NCBI GenBank assembly: GCA_947311645.1
Contig: CAMZKZ010000053.1
Coordinates: 1 to 21,151 of the forward strand
Reading direction: 5' to 3'
From: an uncultured Candidatus Altimarinota bacterium
GTDB taxonomy: Bacteria > Patescibacteriota > Gracilibacteria > CAIRYL01
DNA: 21,151 nucleotides
Shown here: piece by piece, positions 7,206 to 15,304 of the stretch
Layout of the letters: every line of letters starts with the position of its first letter
Position numbering within the stretch: the stretch's first letter is position 1
Program-made: the position numbers and the translations under genes
The notes under the pieces: generated by a model
Told to the model about the DNA's origin: nothing
Seen by the model: only the letters and a program-made list of their open reading frames with translations
Database searches by the model: none

Positions 7206-9080
7206 ATGTATTACCACATTTTTCTGTATTTTTTTAGCGGAATACTCACACTTCTTCCCCTCTTTTATTCACTCGAAACACAACAAATTTTTTCTGTAAA
7301 TAAATTTACCCTTCTTCTTTCTGCTCTTGGAATATCAGGACTACTTTTTAGTAGTCCTTTCTTTTCATACAAAAAAATTTCAAAATACACTCTTTTCTTT
7401 AGCAGTACATTTGTCGTAATAGCACTCTTTTCTACATATTTTTCTCTCACCCCAATCATTTCATTTTTTGGGAATCAAACACGACATTTTGGAATACTCT
7501 TTTTTCTTATACTCTTTCTCACATTTCTTTTTGTTTCAACTACACTCAAAAACTTCAAAATATCCGCAAGAGATAAAAAAATTTCTACATATATTTTTAT
7601 TCCACTTACCATTGCAGGTATTCTTTCTGCACTCTGGGCAATATTGCAATATATGGGATACCCTCCGCTCTTTGGAGATATTTTACAATTTGAAAGCTTA
7701 AGCGGAAGAAGTTTTGCAGGTATGGGACAACCAAATTTTTTAGCACAATTTTTACTCTTTCCTTTTTTTATAGCACTATATTTTTTAGTACAACTCTATA
7801 AAAATCAACAAAAAATACAATCTTTTTTCATTCTCCAGCTTATTCTCCTCTATATCTTCGCATTGTATACGACAGGATCACGAGCAGGAATTTTGGGAAT
7901 AGTGAGTGGTATGAGTGTTTTACTTACCGCATATATTGCTCTTCGACAACATAAACCAAAGATACTTACGATAGGAATATCATTCATACTCATTTCAATA
8001 CTTGGGCTCTTTACACTTATTCTTTTTCATGGAGACGCTATTGCAAGCTTTCTTGGAGAACGAGGAAATTCTATAGTAGCTCGATATTATTTTTGGAATC
8101 ATGCTATCGAATTAATACAAGAATATTTTTGGACAGGAATTGGGGCTGATATGACGGGTAATATACTTGGCCCACATTTATCAATTTCTGCATTAGAATC
8201 CGAAAATTTTTCAGCAATGCCAGATAGAGTTCATACGCTTTTTCTTGATATATTTTTACAATTTGGATTTTTTGGGTTTGCATTATTCCTATTTGGAATT
8301 TGGAAAACAATACACACTGGTCTTCAGTCTCTTAAACAATCATATAATACTGTTGATTCCGTTGATTATATCTCTCTTTTTGCTCTTTCTGGGGTTATTG
8401 GAATTCTTACAACCTGGATATTTGGATTTCCTGTTCTTACAGATAGTCTTATCGCTATCGTTTTTATTGCTATAATTTTCCGTAATTCAAAGCCTTTATA
8501 TTTTTCTCTTCCAAAAATATTTTCTATAAGTATACATTTTCTCCTCTTTCTGTTTTCTCTTTTTCTTCTTCATACGGCATATACTATTCATCAATCAGAA
8601 ATAGCTATCTTTTCATTTGCAAAGCCTCATACCAGCACAGAAAGAAAAGCACTTTCTGAAAAAATCATACAAACGCCATATTTTGAAAAAAATCTTTTTC
8701 TCTTTTCTTCATATTTCACACAAGAACATCAAGCAAAAATATTAAAACTTGGAGAGAGATACAATCTTCAAAATACAGCATATTATAATATGAAAATAGA
8801 AAAAGCGATTGCACAATATAACATATCTGAAGCAAAGAAATATATGCAATATCTAGAAAAACAAGCAGGAAACCTTTTCACAATGCGTATATCTGCAATA
8901 CAAATTGCTAAAAAATATACTATTATTTCCGATACAGAATACCAAACAAAAATGCAATACATAGCACGAAACCTTATTCCTTCATACTATTTCAAATCAG
9001 AAAATTATAATGATAAAAAATTTCAAAAATTTTGGAAACATCATAAAAAAACTGCAGAAACACTTTTTCAGTATAGATAA
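7206..9080 (+). CDS. O-antigen ligase/polymerase-family (Wzy_C) membrane protein
   Basis: A polytopic membrane protein of 624 residues with roughly a dozen hydrophobic segments up to about 460, then a soluble, mostly helical C-terminal region (about 465-624) rich in Tyr and Lys. Family hallmarks are GMGQPNFLA (172-180), TTGSRAGILG (222-231), the periplasmic-loop RYYFWNHAIELI (293-304) with WTGIGADM (309-316), and the conserved His-containing DRVHTLFLDIFLQFG (340-354). Such proteins transfer or polymerise lipid-linked glycans, or glycosylate pilin or surface proteins. The exact acceptor cannot be told. I chose the ATG at 7206, 22 bp after aroB. An in-frame TTG at 7155 would overlap aroB and add 17 unconvincing residues. 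The sequence GAGAG lies two bases before the ATG, too close for a normal Shine-Dalgarno. It is the last gene of the operon and a terminator follows. Confidence 0.85.
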   Translation: MYYHIFLYFFSGILTLLPLFYSLETQQIFSVNKFTLLLSALGISGLLFSSPFFSYKKISKYTLFFSSTFVVIALFSTYFSLTPIISFFGNQTRHFGILFFLILFLTFLFVSTTLKNFKISARDKKISTYIFIPLTIAGILSALWAILQYMGYPPLFGDILQFESLSGRSFAGMGQPNFLAQFLLFPFFIALYFLVQLYKNQQKIQSFFILQLILLYIFALYTTGSRAGILGIVSGMSVLLTAYIALRQHKPKILTIGISFILISILGLFTLILFHGDAIASFLGERGNSIVARYYFWNHAIELIQEYFWTGIGADMTGNILGPHLSISALESENFSAMPDRVHTLFLDIFLQFGFFGFALFLFGIWKTIHTGLQSLKQSYNTVDSVDYISLFALSGVIGILTTWIFGFPVLTDSLIAIVFIAIIFRNSKPLYFSLPKIFSISIHFLLFLFSLFLLHTAYTIHQSEIAIFSFAKPHTSTERKALSEKIIQTPYFEKNLFLFSSYFTQEHQAKILKLGERYNLQNTAYYNMKIEKAIAQYNISEAKKYMQYLEKQAGNLFTMRISAIQIAKKYTIISDTEYQTKMQYIARNLIPSYYFKSENYNDKKFQKFWKHHKKTAETLFQYR

Positions 9081-9089
9081 AGCAGTATA

Positions 9090-9136
9090 CTAAAAAAGAG
9101 ATTCTCTTTATTTAGAAAAGATTATCTCTTTTTTAG
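9090..9136. terminator. Bidirectional intrinsic terminator between convergent genes
   Basis: A 13-bp perfect inverted repeat, CTAAAAAAGAGAT (9090-9102) and ATCTCTTTTTTAG (9124-9136), with a 21-nt loop that can itself pair (TCTTT 9105-9109 with AAAGA 9117-9121). Each arm carries the A/T run needed for termination in either direction. It lies 9 bp after the membrane protein gene and about 50 bp beyond the end of gatA, so it can serve both. Confidence 0.85.
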
Positions 9137-9187
9137 ATGTATTAAAACTTTTTACTGTTTCTTTTGTAGAGTGTTTTATATCATATT

Positions 9188-10648
9188 TTATATCATCTCT
9201 TTTTCTCGTATTTCCGTAAATCCATATGATTTTTCAAGAACACTTCCTATTTGTAAAATTTCCGCTTCATTAAATGCTTTTCCTAAAATTTGCACTCCTG
9301 CTGGTAAATCATGAACTTTTTCTGTAGGAAGAGATAATCCACAAATTCCTGCAAGATTTGCTGTAACGGTGAATATATCAGCTAAATACATTGCTAATGG
9401 GTCAGAAGTCTTTTCTCCAATATTAAACGCAGGAAATGGTGTTACTGGTGCTACAATTGCATCTACTGTAGCAAATGCTTTTTCATACTCCTCTTTAATA
9501 AGCGTTCGTACTTTTGCAGCTTTCACATAATATGCATCAAAGTACCCAGCAGAAAGAGTATATGTTCCCATCATAATCGCTCTTTTTACCTCAGGTCCCA
9601 AAAACTCACTTCGCGTTTTCGTATATTGATCTTTTAAATTTGATACTGTAGCTGTTTCTCCAAACCGAATTCCATCATATCGTGCAAGATTTGTTGAAGC
9701 TTCTGCTTTTACCAATAAATAATATGTAGGAATAGCATACCGAGTAAGAGGTAAAGAAATTTCAACAATCTCAGCACCTAACGACTCTAACTGTTGTACA
9801 GTATTTTCAAACGATTGCTTTAATTCAACATCAAACCCTTCTGCCTCTACAAACTCTTTAATAACTCCAATTTTTTTTCCTGATAAATCTGCTCCTGTTT
9901 CTAGAAGACTTGAATACGCATCAACTGCTATTTCTGGAGTGGTAGCATCTTTTTTATCATTCCCTGCAATTACCTCTAACACTCGTGCAGTACAATCAAC
10001 TGTTGGAGCGATAGGCCCAATAGAATCAAAACTTGAAGCATATGAAATAATTCCAGATCGCGAAACACGACCATATGAAACCTTTAAACCTGTAACTCCA
10101 CAAAAATTTGCAGGTTGTCGAATTGATCCTCCAGTATCTGTTCCGATAGAAAATAATCCTAAATACTTTGCAATACTTGCAGCAGACCCACCAGAAGACC
10201 CACCAGGAACTTTATCCAGATTCCATGGATTTCGCGTAAGCTGTAATGCAGAGTTTTCACAACTTGAACCCTGTGTAAATTCATCAGTATTTACCTTTCC
10301 TAATAATATTGCTCCTGCATTTTCCAATACTTCAGCTACTGTTGCATCATATGGTGCTTCGTAATGTTCTAACATTTTAGACCCTGCAGTATTTTTTAAT
10401 CCTTTTTTTGAAACTACATCTTTTAGTGAATATGGAATACCTGCAAGTGGTGCTGAAAAATCTCCTGATTCATCAAGTTTTTTTGCTGCAATTCGTGCCT
10501 CATCGAAACATGTTTGTGTATATGTTCCTAAATCTGAATCAAACTTTTCTATTCGCGATATAAAAATATTTGTAAGCTCTAATGCTGAAATTTGTTTTGC
10601 TTCAAGCATTTTTTTTGCCTCTGCAATAGTCTTTGGGATGAGTGTCAT
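9188..10648 (-). CDS. gatA: Asp-tRNA(Asn)/Glu-tRNA(Gln) amidotransferase subunit A
   Basis: An amidase-signature enzyme of 486 residues, the glutaminase subunit of GatCAB, which converts misacylated Glu-tRNA(Gln) or Asp-tRNA(Asn) to the amide form. The Ser-cisSer-Lys triad is visible: K76 (PYSLKDVVSKKG), S151 (VPGGSSGGSAA, 148-158) and S175 (GTDTGGSIRQPA, 169-180). The GSSCENSA segment (127-134) and the C-terminal LPAGVQILG motif are also typical. Length matches the family. The start is an ATG with the usual TLxE-type N-terminus after it. It lies 36 bp downstream of gatC in the same direction. gatB, needed for activity, is not in the window. Its presence suggests glutaminyl- or asparaginyl-tRNA is made indirectly here. 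Confidence 0.97.
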   Translation of the reverse strand: MTLIPKTIAEAKKMLEAKQISALELTNIFISRIEKFDSDLGTYTQTCFDEARIAAKKLDESGDFSAPLAGIPYSLKDVVSKKGLKNTAGSKMLEHYEAPYDATVAEVLENAGAILLGKVNTDEFTQGSSCENSALQLTRNPWNLDKVPGGSSGGSAASIAKYLGLFSIGTDTGGSIRQPANFCGVTGLKVSYGRVSRSGIISYASSFDSIGPIAPTVDCTARVLEVIAGNDKKDATTPEIAVDAYSSLLETGADLSGKKIGVIKEFVEAEGFDVELKQSFENTVQQLESLGAEIVEISLPLTRYAIPTYYLLVKAEASTNLARYDGIRFGETATVSNLKDQYTKTRSEFLGPEVKRAIMMGTYTLSAGYFDAYYVKAAKVRTLIKEEYEKAFATVDAIVAPVTPFPAFNIGEKTSDPLAMYLADIFTVTANLAGICGLSLPTEKVHDLPAGVQILGKAFNEAEILQIGSVLEKSYGFTEIREKEMI

Positions 10649-10684
10649 ATATGAAAAAAATAAAAGTATATGTATGCCTAAAAA

Positions 10685-10966
10685 TTACACAACTGGAGCA
10701 ACTGCTATCTCTGTTTTCACTTGATTTTGCTGTGAACAATGTAATAATTTCATTGAATCAAAAGAATCTACAGTATCATCTACTGTGACATTTGTAAGAC
10801 CTGTAATTTGAGCAGTTGGTTCTACGTTATCTGTATTTACTTCTGATAAAATTTCAAAAAATCCTAGAATATGAGTAAACTCTTTTTGATACTCTTCTAT
10901 TTCTGACTCTGTTAATGATAAACGAGATAATCCTGCAACCTTAATAATATCTTCTTTTGAAATCAT
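10685..10966 (-). CDS. gatC: Asp-tRNA(Asn)/Glu-tRNA(Gln) amidotransferase subunit C
   Basis: A 93-residue chaperone-like subunit that wraps around GatA and GatB. The N-terminal helices with VAGLSRLSLTESEIEEY (10-26), the FTHILGFFEILSEVNTDNVEPT segment (30-52, slightly divergent) and the later acidic region fit the GatC family. Length is normal (90-100). It is first in a gatC-gatA pair, separated from the ribosomal operon upstream by a strong terminator, so it needs its own promoter. A TATAAT on its strand (10980-10975) sits only 8 nt before the ATG, which would give a nearly leaderless message. Confidence 0.92.
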   Translation of the reverse strand: MISKEDIIKVAGLSRLSLTESEIEEYQKEFTHILGFFEILSEVNTDNVEPTAQITGLTNVTVDDTVDSFDSMKLLHCSQQNQVKTEIAVAPVV

Positions 10967-10974
10967 ACATTTTT

Positions 10975-10980
10975 ATTATA
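10975..10980 (-). promoter_or_regulatory. Possible -10 box giving a leaderless gatC transcript
   Basis: A perfect TATAAT (minus strand, 10980-10975) is followed by 8 nt and then the gatC ATG, placing the expected transcription start at or next to the start codon. There is no recognisable -35 and no TG extension, and the whole 10967-11024 stretch is A/T-rich, so other -10-like hexamers exist (for example around 11005-11015). Weak evidence. Confidence 0.25.
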
Positions 10981-11024
10981 AATAATTAGAATAGTACATA
11001 TCTATATAATATACTAGATATAAT

Positions 11025-11067
11025 AAAAAAACTACTCTTAAATATAAAATTTGAGAGTAGTTTTTTT
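11025..11067 (-). terminator. Intrinsic terminator of the ribosomal operon
   Basis: A 14-bp perfect inverted repeat: seven A plus CTACTCT at 11025-11038, and AGAGTAG plus seven T at 11054-11067, with a 15-nt loop. Read leftward it follows rpsI by about 33 bp and ends in a U-run, as expected for factor-independent termination. It isolates the 20-gene ribosomal run from gatC-gatA, which is transcribed in the same direction. Confidence 0.9.
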
Positions 11068-11100
11068 GTACCTGAAAGGAAATTGTAATATATTGACCTA

Positions 11101-11502
11101 TTACCGTTTTGACCATTGAGGAGATTTTCGAGCTTTTTTCTTCCCGAATTTTTTTCGTTCTTTTCTACGAGGATCTCGAGTTAAAAACCCTGCTGCTTTC
11201 AATGAAAGACGAAGATCTGGATTTATTATTTCTAATGCTCTTGCAATTCCATGTCGTGCAGCATCTGACTGAGAAGAAAACCCTCCCCCTACTAAAACAA
11301 TTTTAATATCAAATTTTTTAGCATTATCAGTAACTACTAATGGAGAAATAATATTTCCTACATAGTTTCCTGAAAAATATTCTGCAATATCTTTTCCATT
11401 TACTTCTACTTTTCCACCTTTTTCAGAAGGAGTTACGTATACTTTTGCGATTGATGTTTTTCGTTTTCCTACAGCGTAGAAATATTGTTCTGCTTTAGCC
11501 AT
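11101..11502 (-). CDS. rpsI: Ribosomal protein S9 (uS9)
   Basis: A small-subunit protein of 133 residues whose C-terminal tail reaches the P-site tRNA. It shows the YAVGKRKTSIAKVYV start (9-23), GGGFSSQSDAARHGIARAL (74-92) and the signature C-terminus RKSPQWSKR, ending in the invariant SKR. It is the last gene of the ribosomal run, 27 bp after rplM, its usual partner in bacteria, and is followed by the terminator. Confidence 0.98.
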   Translation of the reverse strand: MAKAEQYFYAVGKRKTSIAKVYVTPSEKGGKVEVNGKDIAEYFSGNYVGNIISPLVVTDNAKKFDIKIVLVGGGFSSQSDAARHGIARALEIINPDLRLSLKAAGFLTRDPRRKERKKFGKKKARKSPQWSKR

Positions 11503-11529
11503 GATATATTAAACTTAAATAATGAATTA

Positions 11530-11958
11530 TTAAACCTCTAATGGTTGAGGATTTTGTGCTTCTTGTCGATGTTCTTCTCCTGCATAAACTTTTAGACGTT
11601 TTAGAATTTCATTTTTAAATTTTGTTCTTGGAATCATTCCTGCAATTGCAGTTTCAACGATAAAAGTCGGTTTCTTTTCATGCATTTTTTCTGCTGTTGT
11701 TACTTTTAAATTTCCAACATACCCAGAATATCGATAATACTTTTTATCTTTCCATTTATTACCAGTCAATACTACTTTTTCTGCATTAATAACCACAACT
11801 CCATCTCCTGTATCTAAATGAGGTGTAAAAGTTGGCTTATTTTTTCCTCGCAAAACAGTTGCTACTTCAGTAGCAAGTCTCCCAACTGATTTTCCCGCTG
11901 CATCTACGATATACCACGATCGCGTAATATCCGTTTTTTTTGGTACAAATGTCTTCAT
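11530..11958 (-). CDS. rplM: Ribosomal protein L13 (uL13)
   Basis: An early-assembly large-subunit protein, 142 residues. The WYIVDAAGKSVGRLATEVA motif (16-34), LRGKNKPTFTPHLDTGD (37-53), VVINAEKVVLTGNKWKDKKYYRYSGY (55-80) and the GMIPRTKF loop (108-115) are all present. Length is normal. It sits 45 bp after rplQ and directly before rpsI. Joining rplM-rpsI to the alpha operon is common in several bacterial groups, although other genes often intervene. Confidence 0.98.
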   Translation of the reverse strand: MKTFVPKKTDITRSWYIVDAAGKSVGRLATEVATVLRGKNKPTFTPHLDTGDGVVVINAEKVVLTGNKWKDKKYYRYSGYVGNLKVTTAEKMHEKKPTFIVETAIAGMIPRTKFKNEILKRLKVYAGEEHRQEAQNPQPLEV

Positions 11959-12003
11959 AATAAGTTATTTTTTATAAATATTCTATGTTGCAATATTTTA
12001 AGT

Positions 12004-12423
12004 TTATACAGCAACAGATTCTGATGTATCAGATTTCACCTCTGGATTTTGATTAGAAAAAACCCCTTTTGAAAGAATTGAAATTCGATAAATTGGTGCA
12101 TTATCACCATCTCTAAATCCAATTTTTGTTCGCGTTGTAAATCCAGATGTTCGCCCTTCTAATGCAGGAATAATTTCTTCTATAAATTTACGCTGTGCAG
12201 CCTCTCCAAAAAGAACTTTTTTTATATCTCGAATCGCTTCTCTTTTTTCAGATTTTCGACCTTTTAAAACAAGTCTATCAAATACAGGAATCAATGTTTT
12301 TACTTTTGCTTCTGTTGTTACGATCGTATCATTTAAAACTAACGATGTCACAAGATTTCGCAATAAAGCCTTTAATTGATTTGGTTTTCGATTTAGCCGA
12401 GAACCTTTTCTTCTATGTCTCAT
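12004..12423 (-). CDS. rplQ: Ribosomal protein L17 (bL17)
   Basis: A bacterial-specific large-subunit protein near the peptide exit, 139 residues. The N-terminus MRHRRKGSRLNRKPNQLKAL, the RNLVTSLVLNDTIVTTEAKVKTLIP region (22-46) and the GFTTRTKIGFRDGDNAPIYRISIL C-terminal strand pair (94-117) are diagnostic. A short acidic/polar tail (120-139) extends beyond the conserved core. It follows rpoA by 24 bp, the standard order. Confidence 0.97.
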   Translation of the reverse strand: MRHRRKGSRLNRKPNQLKALLRNLVTSLVLNDTIVTTEAKVKTLIPVFDRLVLKGRKSEKREAIRDIKKVLFGEAAQRKFIEEIIPALEGRTSGFTTRTKIGFRDGDNAPIYRISILSKGVFSNQNPEVKSDTSESVAV

Positions 12424-12447
12424 ATAAACATTTACAATAAATAATAA

Positions 12448-13419
12448 TTACGCTCGAAGGTTTGCTTCATACCCATTTGCTTCTAAAGCTTCTGTCAATT
12501 CTGACATTGCTTTTTTCCCAAATCCTCTCATCGATTCAAGATGAGAAGCTGATGAAACTAATACTTCCTCTACAGAACCTATATTCCCGTTAATTAACGC
12601 GTTTAAAGTTCGAGGAGAAAGATTCAAGATTTCAATAGGAGTATACAGTTCTTGATCTTCTACAACTTCATCAGATGATTTTGATGAATCAAAATCTGTA
12701 AGAAAACCTTCCTCAACTTTTGATTCAGTTTCATTTTGTAAAAATGAGAAGTATCCTTCTAAAACCTGAGCCGAAAATTGAAATGCATCAGATGGTGATA
12801 ATGATCCATTTGTTACTACTTCCAATTGAAGAGTATCTAGATTTGTCATATCCCCAACTCGAGCAGGAAGCACTTCATACTGAACTGATTTCACCGGAGA
12901 AAAAATTGTATCAATTAATATCCACGCATTTTCTCCATCTTTTTGAATTCGATCTTTTGCTGAAGAGAATCCAATTCCTTTTTCAACTTGTGCTTCAAGC
13001 TCAAAGACTGTTGAAGCTTTTGTCACAGAAGATATCTTATAATCAGGATTTAAAACTTCAGTATCACCTTCTATAGAAAACTCTGAAGCAAGTATATCAC
13101 CTTCTGTATTTTTTGCAAGTTTTACAATTTCAGAAGTATCAGTATGTTTTTTAAATGCAACTTGCTTAAGATTAAGCAATAAATTTAAAATACTATCTTG
13201 AATTCCATCTAATGAGGTATATTCGTGAGCAACTCCTTTAATTCTAACCTTTGTAATTCCTGCGCCAGGAACTGAAGACAAAAGAGTTCTTCTCATCGCA
13301 TTCCCTAGTGTGTGACCATACCCAGCAGGCAATGGTGAAAATCGAAAAACTGAAGAATTTTCAGAAATTTTCTCTTCTGTAATCTTTGGTTTTCCAATCT
13401 CCTCTTGAACAATATGCAT
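12448..13419 (-). CDS. rpoA: RNA polymerase subunit alpha
   Basis: A 323-residue alpha subunit with both domains. The N-terminal assembly domain (about 15-230) contains PLPAGYGHTLGNAMRRTLLSS (29-49, dimerisation and beta/beta' contact) and VRIKGVAHEYTSLDGIQDS (58-76). An acidic flexible linker (230-258, rich in Glu, Asp and Ser) leads to the C-terminal domain (about 262-318), where NLSPRTLNALI keeps the DNA- and UP-element-contacting Arg and Asn (R270, N273, equivalent to E. coli R265 and N268). GFGKKAMSEL (299-308) forms the helix-hairpin-helix. An intact C-terminal domain fits the A-rich UP-like tract before the ribosomal promoter. The gap of 58 bp after rpsD is one of the wider ones in the run. 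Confidence 0.98.
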   Translation of the reverse strand: MHIVQEEIGKPKITEEKISENSSVFRFSPLPAGYGHTLGNAMRRTLLSSVPGAGITKVRIKGVAHEYTSLDGIQDSILNLLLNLKQVAFKKHTDTSEIVKLAKNTEGDILASEFSIEGDTEVLNPDYKISSVTKASTVFELEAQVEKGIGFSSAKDRIQKDGENAWILIDTIFSPVKSVQYEVLPARVGDMTNLDTLQLEVVTNGSLSPSDAFQFSAQVLEGYFSFLQNETESKVEEGFLTDFDSSKSSDEVVEDQELYTPIEILNLSPRTLNALINGNIGSVEEVLVSSASHLESMRGFGKKAMSELTEALEANGYEANLRA

Positions 13420-13477
13420 CTAGATAATAATAAAAATACTAATTTTCAACAATAATTTGTGAAATATTTTATTTACT

Positions 13478-14074
13478 TTAACGAGAGTAAAACTCAATAA
13501 TAGATTGAATATTTACAAGTGGCTCTGCTTCTGTATCTTCAGGAAGACGAGTTACTTCAATTGTCTTATTTTTGATATTTGAAGAAATCCATGCTGGTAC
13601 TTTCACTTTCGCAGACTCCATAGATCTCAACACTGGATGATCTAAATTCTTCTCTCGAACAGTTATAACATCTCCAACTTTTACTTGATATGATGGAATG
13701 TCCATACGAACTCCATTAATAAGAAAAGTTCTATGATTTACCATTTGTCGAGCCTGAGCACGAGTTGATGCAAATCCTGCTCTATAAATAAGATTATCAA
13801 GACGACGCTCTAACGATGTTAAAAATGACACCCCTGTTGCATGTCGCCCATGAGACGCTTTTTCATAAAGATTTCGAAATTGTTTTTCTGACAACCCATA
13901 CATTCTTTTTGCCATTTGCTTCGCTCTCAACTGAGAACCAAACTCAGAAATCTTTCCTCTTCTATTTGCACCATGAGGTCCAACAGGTCGAGAAACATCT
14001 ACTGCTTTTGATTTCAATCCAAGGTCTTGCCCTTCTCTTCGTGCCAATTTATTTTTTGATCCAGTATAACGCAT
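13478..14074 (-). CDS. rpsD: Ribosomal protein S4 (uS4)
   Basis: A 198-residue primary 16S-binding protein. It contains GANRRGKISEFGSQLRAKQMAK (35-56, slightly divergent), YGLSEKQFRNLYEKA (59-73), the SFLTSLERRLDNLIYRAGFA segment (83-102) opening the S4 RNA-binding domain, and the ARQMVNHRTFLINGVRMDIPSY stretch (107-128). There are no N-terminal zinc cysteines, so it is the C-minus form. It precedes rpoA in the canonical order rpsM-rpsK-rpsD-rpoA. Confidence 0.98.
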   Translation of the reverse strand: MRYTGSKNKLARREGQDLGLKSKAVDVSRPVGPHGANRRGKISEFGSQLRAKQMAKRMYGLSEKQFRNLYEKASHGRHATGVSFLTSLERRLDNLIYRAGFASTRAQARQMVNHRTFLINGVRMDIPSYQVKVGDVITVREKNLDHPVLRSMESAKVKVPAWISSNIKNKTIEVTRLPEDTEAEPLVNIQSIIEFYSR

Positions 14075-14102
14075 AAAATTTAATAAAACTTCTCAAGTAA
14101 GA

Positions 14103-14492
14103 CTACACACTTCGTGGATTCTTTGGACGACATCCTCCATGTGGAGTTTGTGTTCGATCCACAATACTTCTAATATTAACACCTGAAAGATGCAATCCTC
14201 GAATAGCTTGTTCTCTACCTGGTCCAACACCACGAATAAGAACATCTGCATCTTCTATACCAAACCCTTTTGCCTTCTCAATAGCCATTTCTGCAGCTTT
14301 TTGAGCAGCATAAGGAGTTGATTTTTTACTCCCTTTAAATCCACAAACTCCTGGAGTTGCCCATGATAAAACATTTCCATCTAAATCTGTAATTGTAACA
14401 ATAGTATTGTTAAATCCAGCATTAATACATACTTTTACATGAGACACTGTTCGTCTCATTTTTCTCTTTGAAGTTGTTCGTTTAACAGCCAT
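14103..14492 (-). CDS. rpsK: Ribosomal protein S11 (uS11)
   Basis: A platform protein of the 30S subunit, 129 residues. NNTIVTITDLDGNVLSWATPG (28-48), FKGSKKSTPYAAQKAAE (52-68), VLIRGVGPGREQAIRGL (84-100) and the C-terminal DRTQTPHGGCRPKNPRSV (112-129) are all highly conserved. Its stop is TAG, one of the two non-TAA stops among 31 genes. Gaps are 21 bp to rpsM and 28 bp to rpsD. Confidence 0.98.
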   Translation of the reverse strand: MAVKRTTSKRKMRRTVSHVKVCINAGFNNTIVTITDLDGNVLSWATPGVCGFKGSKKSTPYAAQKAAEMAIEKAKGFGIEDADVLIRGVGPGREQAIRGLHLSGVNIRSIVDRTQTPHGGCRPKNPRSV

Positions 14493-14513
14493 ATATCAGT
14501 TTATTACAATTAA

Positions 14514-14861
14514 TTATTTTCGACCTCTATTTCCTCTACGAGTCTTACAATTCACTTTTGTTCTTTGCCCTCTACACGGAAGACCAACATTGTGACGACG
14601 ACCTCGATAACAAGAAATATCTTTTAATCGACGAATGTCCGCAGCAACTTTTTGACGCAAATCTCCTTCTACAACCATTTCTGAAACCGCTGTTCGAAGT
14701 TTATTTAAATCATCCTCTGGTAAATCATTTGCCCTTGTATCTTCAGAAAGAGACAATGATTTTAATATCTTTTGAGAAGTTGTTAGTCCTATTCCATATA
14801 CATATGTAAGCGCAATCACAATTCGCTTATTTGGAAGATCTATACCTGCTATACGAGCCAT
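14514..14861 (-). CDS. rpsM: Ribosomal protein S13 (uS13)
   Basis: A 30S head protein at the subunit interface, 115 residues. MARIAGIDLPNKRIVIALTY, the YGIGLTTSQKIL helix-hairpin-helix (20-31) and the C-terminal CYRGRRHNVGLPCRGQRT followed by a basic tail (GNRGRK) are diagnostic. Length is slightly under the common 118-122. It follows rpmJ by 18 bp, as in most bacteria. Confidence 0.98.
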   Translation of the reverse strand: MARIAGIDLPNKRIVIALTYVYGIGLTTSQKILKSLSLSEDTRANDLPEDDLNKLRTAVSEMVVEGDLRQKVAADIRRLKDISCYRGRRHNVGLPCRGQRTKVNCKTRRGNRGRK

Positions 14862-14879
14862 AATACAATTGATTAAAAA

Positions 14880-14993
14880 TTATCCCTGTCTTTGTTTGTG
14901 CTTTGGTTCTTTACAAATAACTCGAACCACACCTTTTCTTTTGATAACTCTACAGTTATCACACATCTTTTTCACTGATGGTCTTACTTTCAT
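14880..14993 (-). CDS. rpmJ: Ribosomal protein L36 (bL36), zinc-binding form
   Basis: Read directly from the minus strand: ATG at 14993-14991, TAA at 14882-14880, 37 residues beginning MKVRPSVKKMCDNCRVIKRK. The zinc ligands C11, C14, C27 and H32 are present, so this is the C-plus form. Length equals the usual 37-38. It sits between infA (gap 21) and rpsM (gap 18), its canonical position. Confidence 0.97.
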   Translation of the reverse strand: MKVRPSVKKMCDNCRVIKRKGVVRVICKEPKHKQRQG

Positions 14994-15014
14994 AATTCTA
15001 ATGTAAAATTTTCC

Positions 15015-15275
15015 TTATTTTTCTCTAAAAACTATTCTTCCTTTTGTTAAATCATAAAGAGAGCTTTCAATTTGAACAATATCTCCTGGAAGAATCCGAA
15101 CTCTATTTTTTCGAACCCGACCACTTATTGAACACTGAGCAAATCTATCTTCATCCTTTGGGATTTCAACGTAATCCTCACCAGCCCTGATTTCAAATAT
15201 TCTTACTTTAAATACAGCTCCTGGCAGGCATTCCTCTACAACCCCACGACTTTCTACAACTCCTTCTTTACTCAT
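15015..15275 (-). CDS. infA: Translation initiation factor IF-1
   Basis: An OB-fold factor that occupies the A site during initiation, 86 residues from the ATG at 15275. A TTG one codon upstream (15278) is a less likely start. MSKEGVVESRGVVEECLPGAVFKV corresponds to the usual N-terminus (in two parts, 1-16 and 17-24), and RVRILPGDIVQIE with YDLTKGRIVFREK closes the fold. Compared with the usual 72 residues there are about 14 extra, all in the loop between residues 27 and 47 (acidic: AGEDYVEIPKDEDRF). It directly follows rpsE because the rpmD-rplO-secY-adk-map block is absent here, and it probably has its own promoter 30 bp upstream. Confidence 0.95.
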   Translation of the reverse strand: MSKEGVVESRGVVEECLPGAVFKVRIFEIRAGEDYVEIPKDEDRFAQCSISGRVRKNRVRILPGDIVQIESSLYDLTKGRIVFREK

Positions 15276-15304
15276 CAATCTATATAATACAAAATAACAA
15301 AAAC

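Noticed and set aside
9939..10364. 141-residue frame opposite gatA
   Set aside because: It is antisense to the gatA active-site region, has no family features and uses a GTG start. It is a codon-bias shadow.
12720..13076. 118-residue frame opposite rpoA, and a 106-residue frame opposite rplX at 18007-18327
   Set aside because: Both are fully antisense to conserved genes, with no recognisable domain and low-complexity composition.
15276..15278. TTG start of infA one codon before the ATG
   Set aside because: The ATG at 15275 gives the canonical MSKE-type IF-1 N-terminus.
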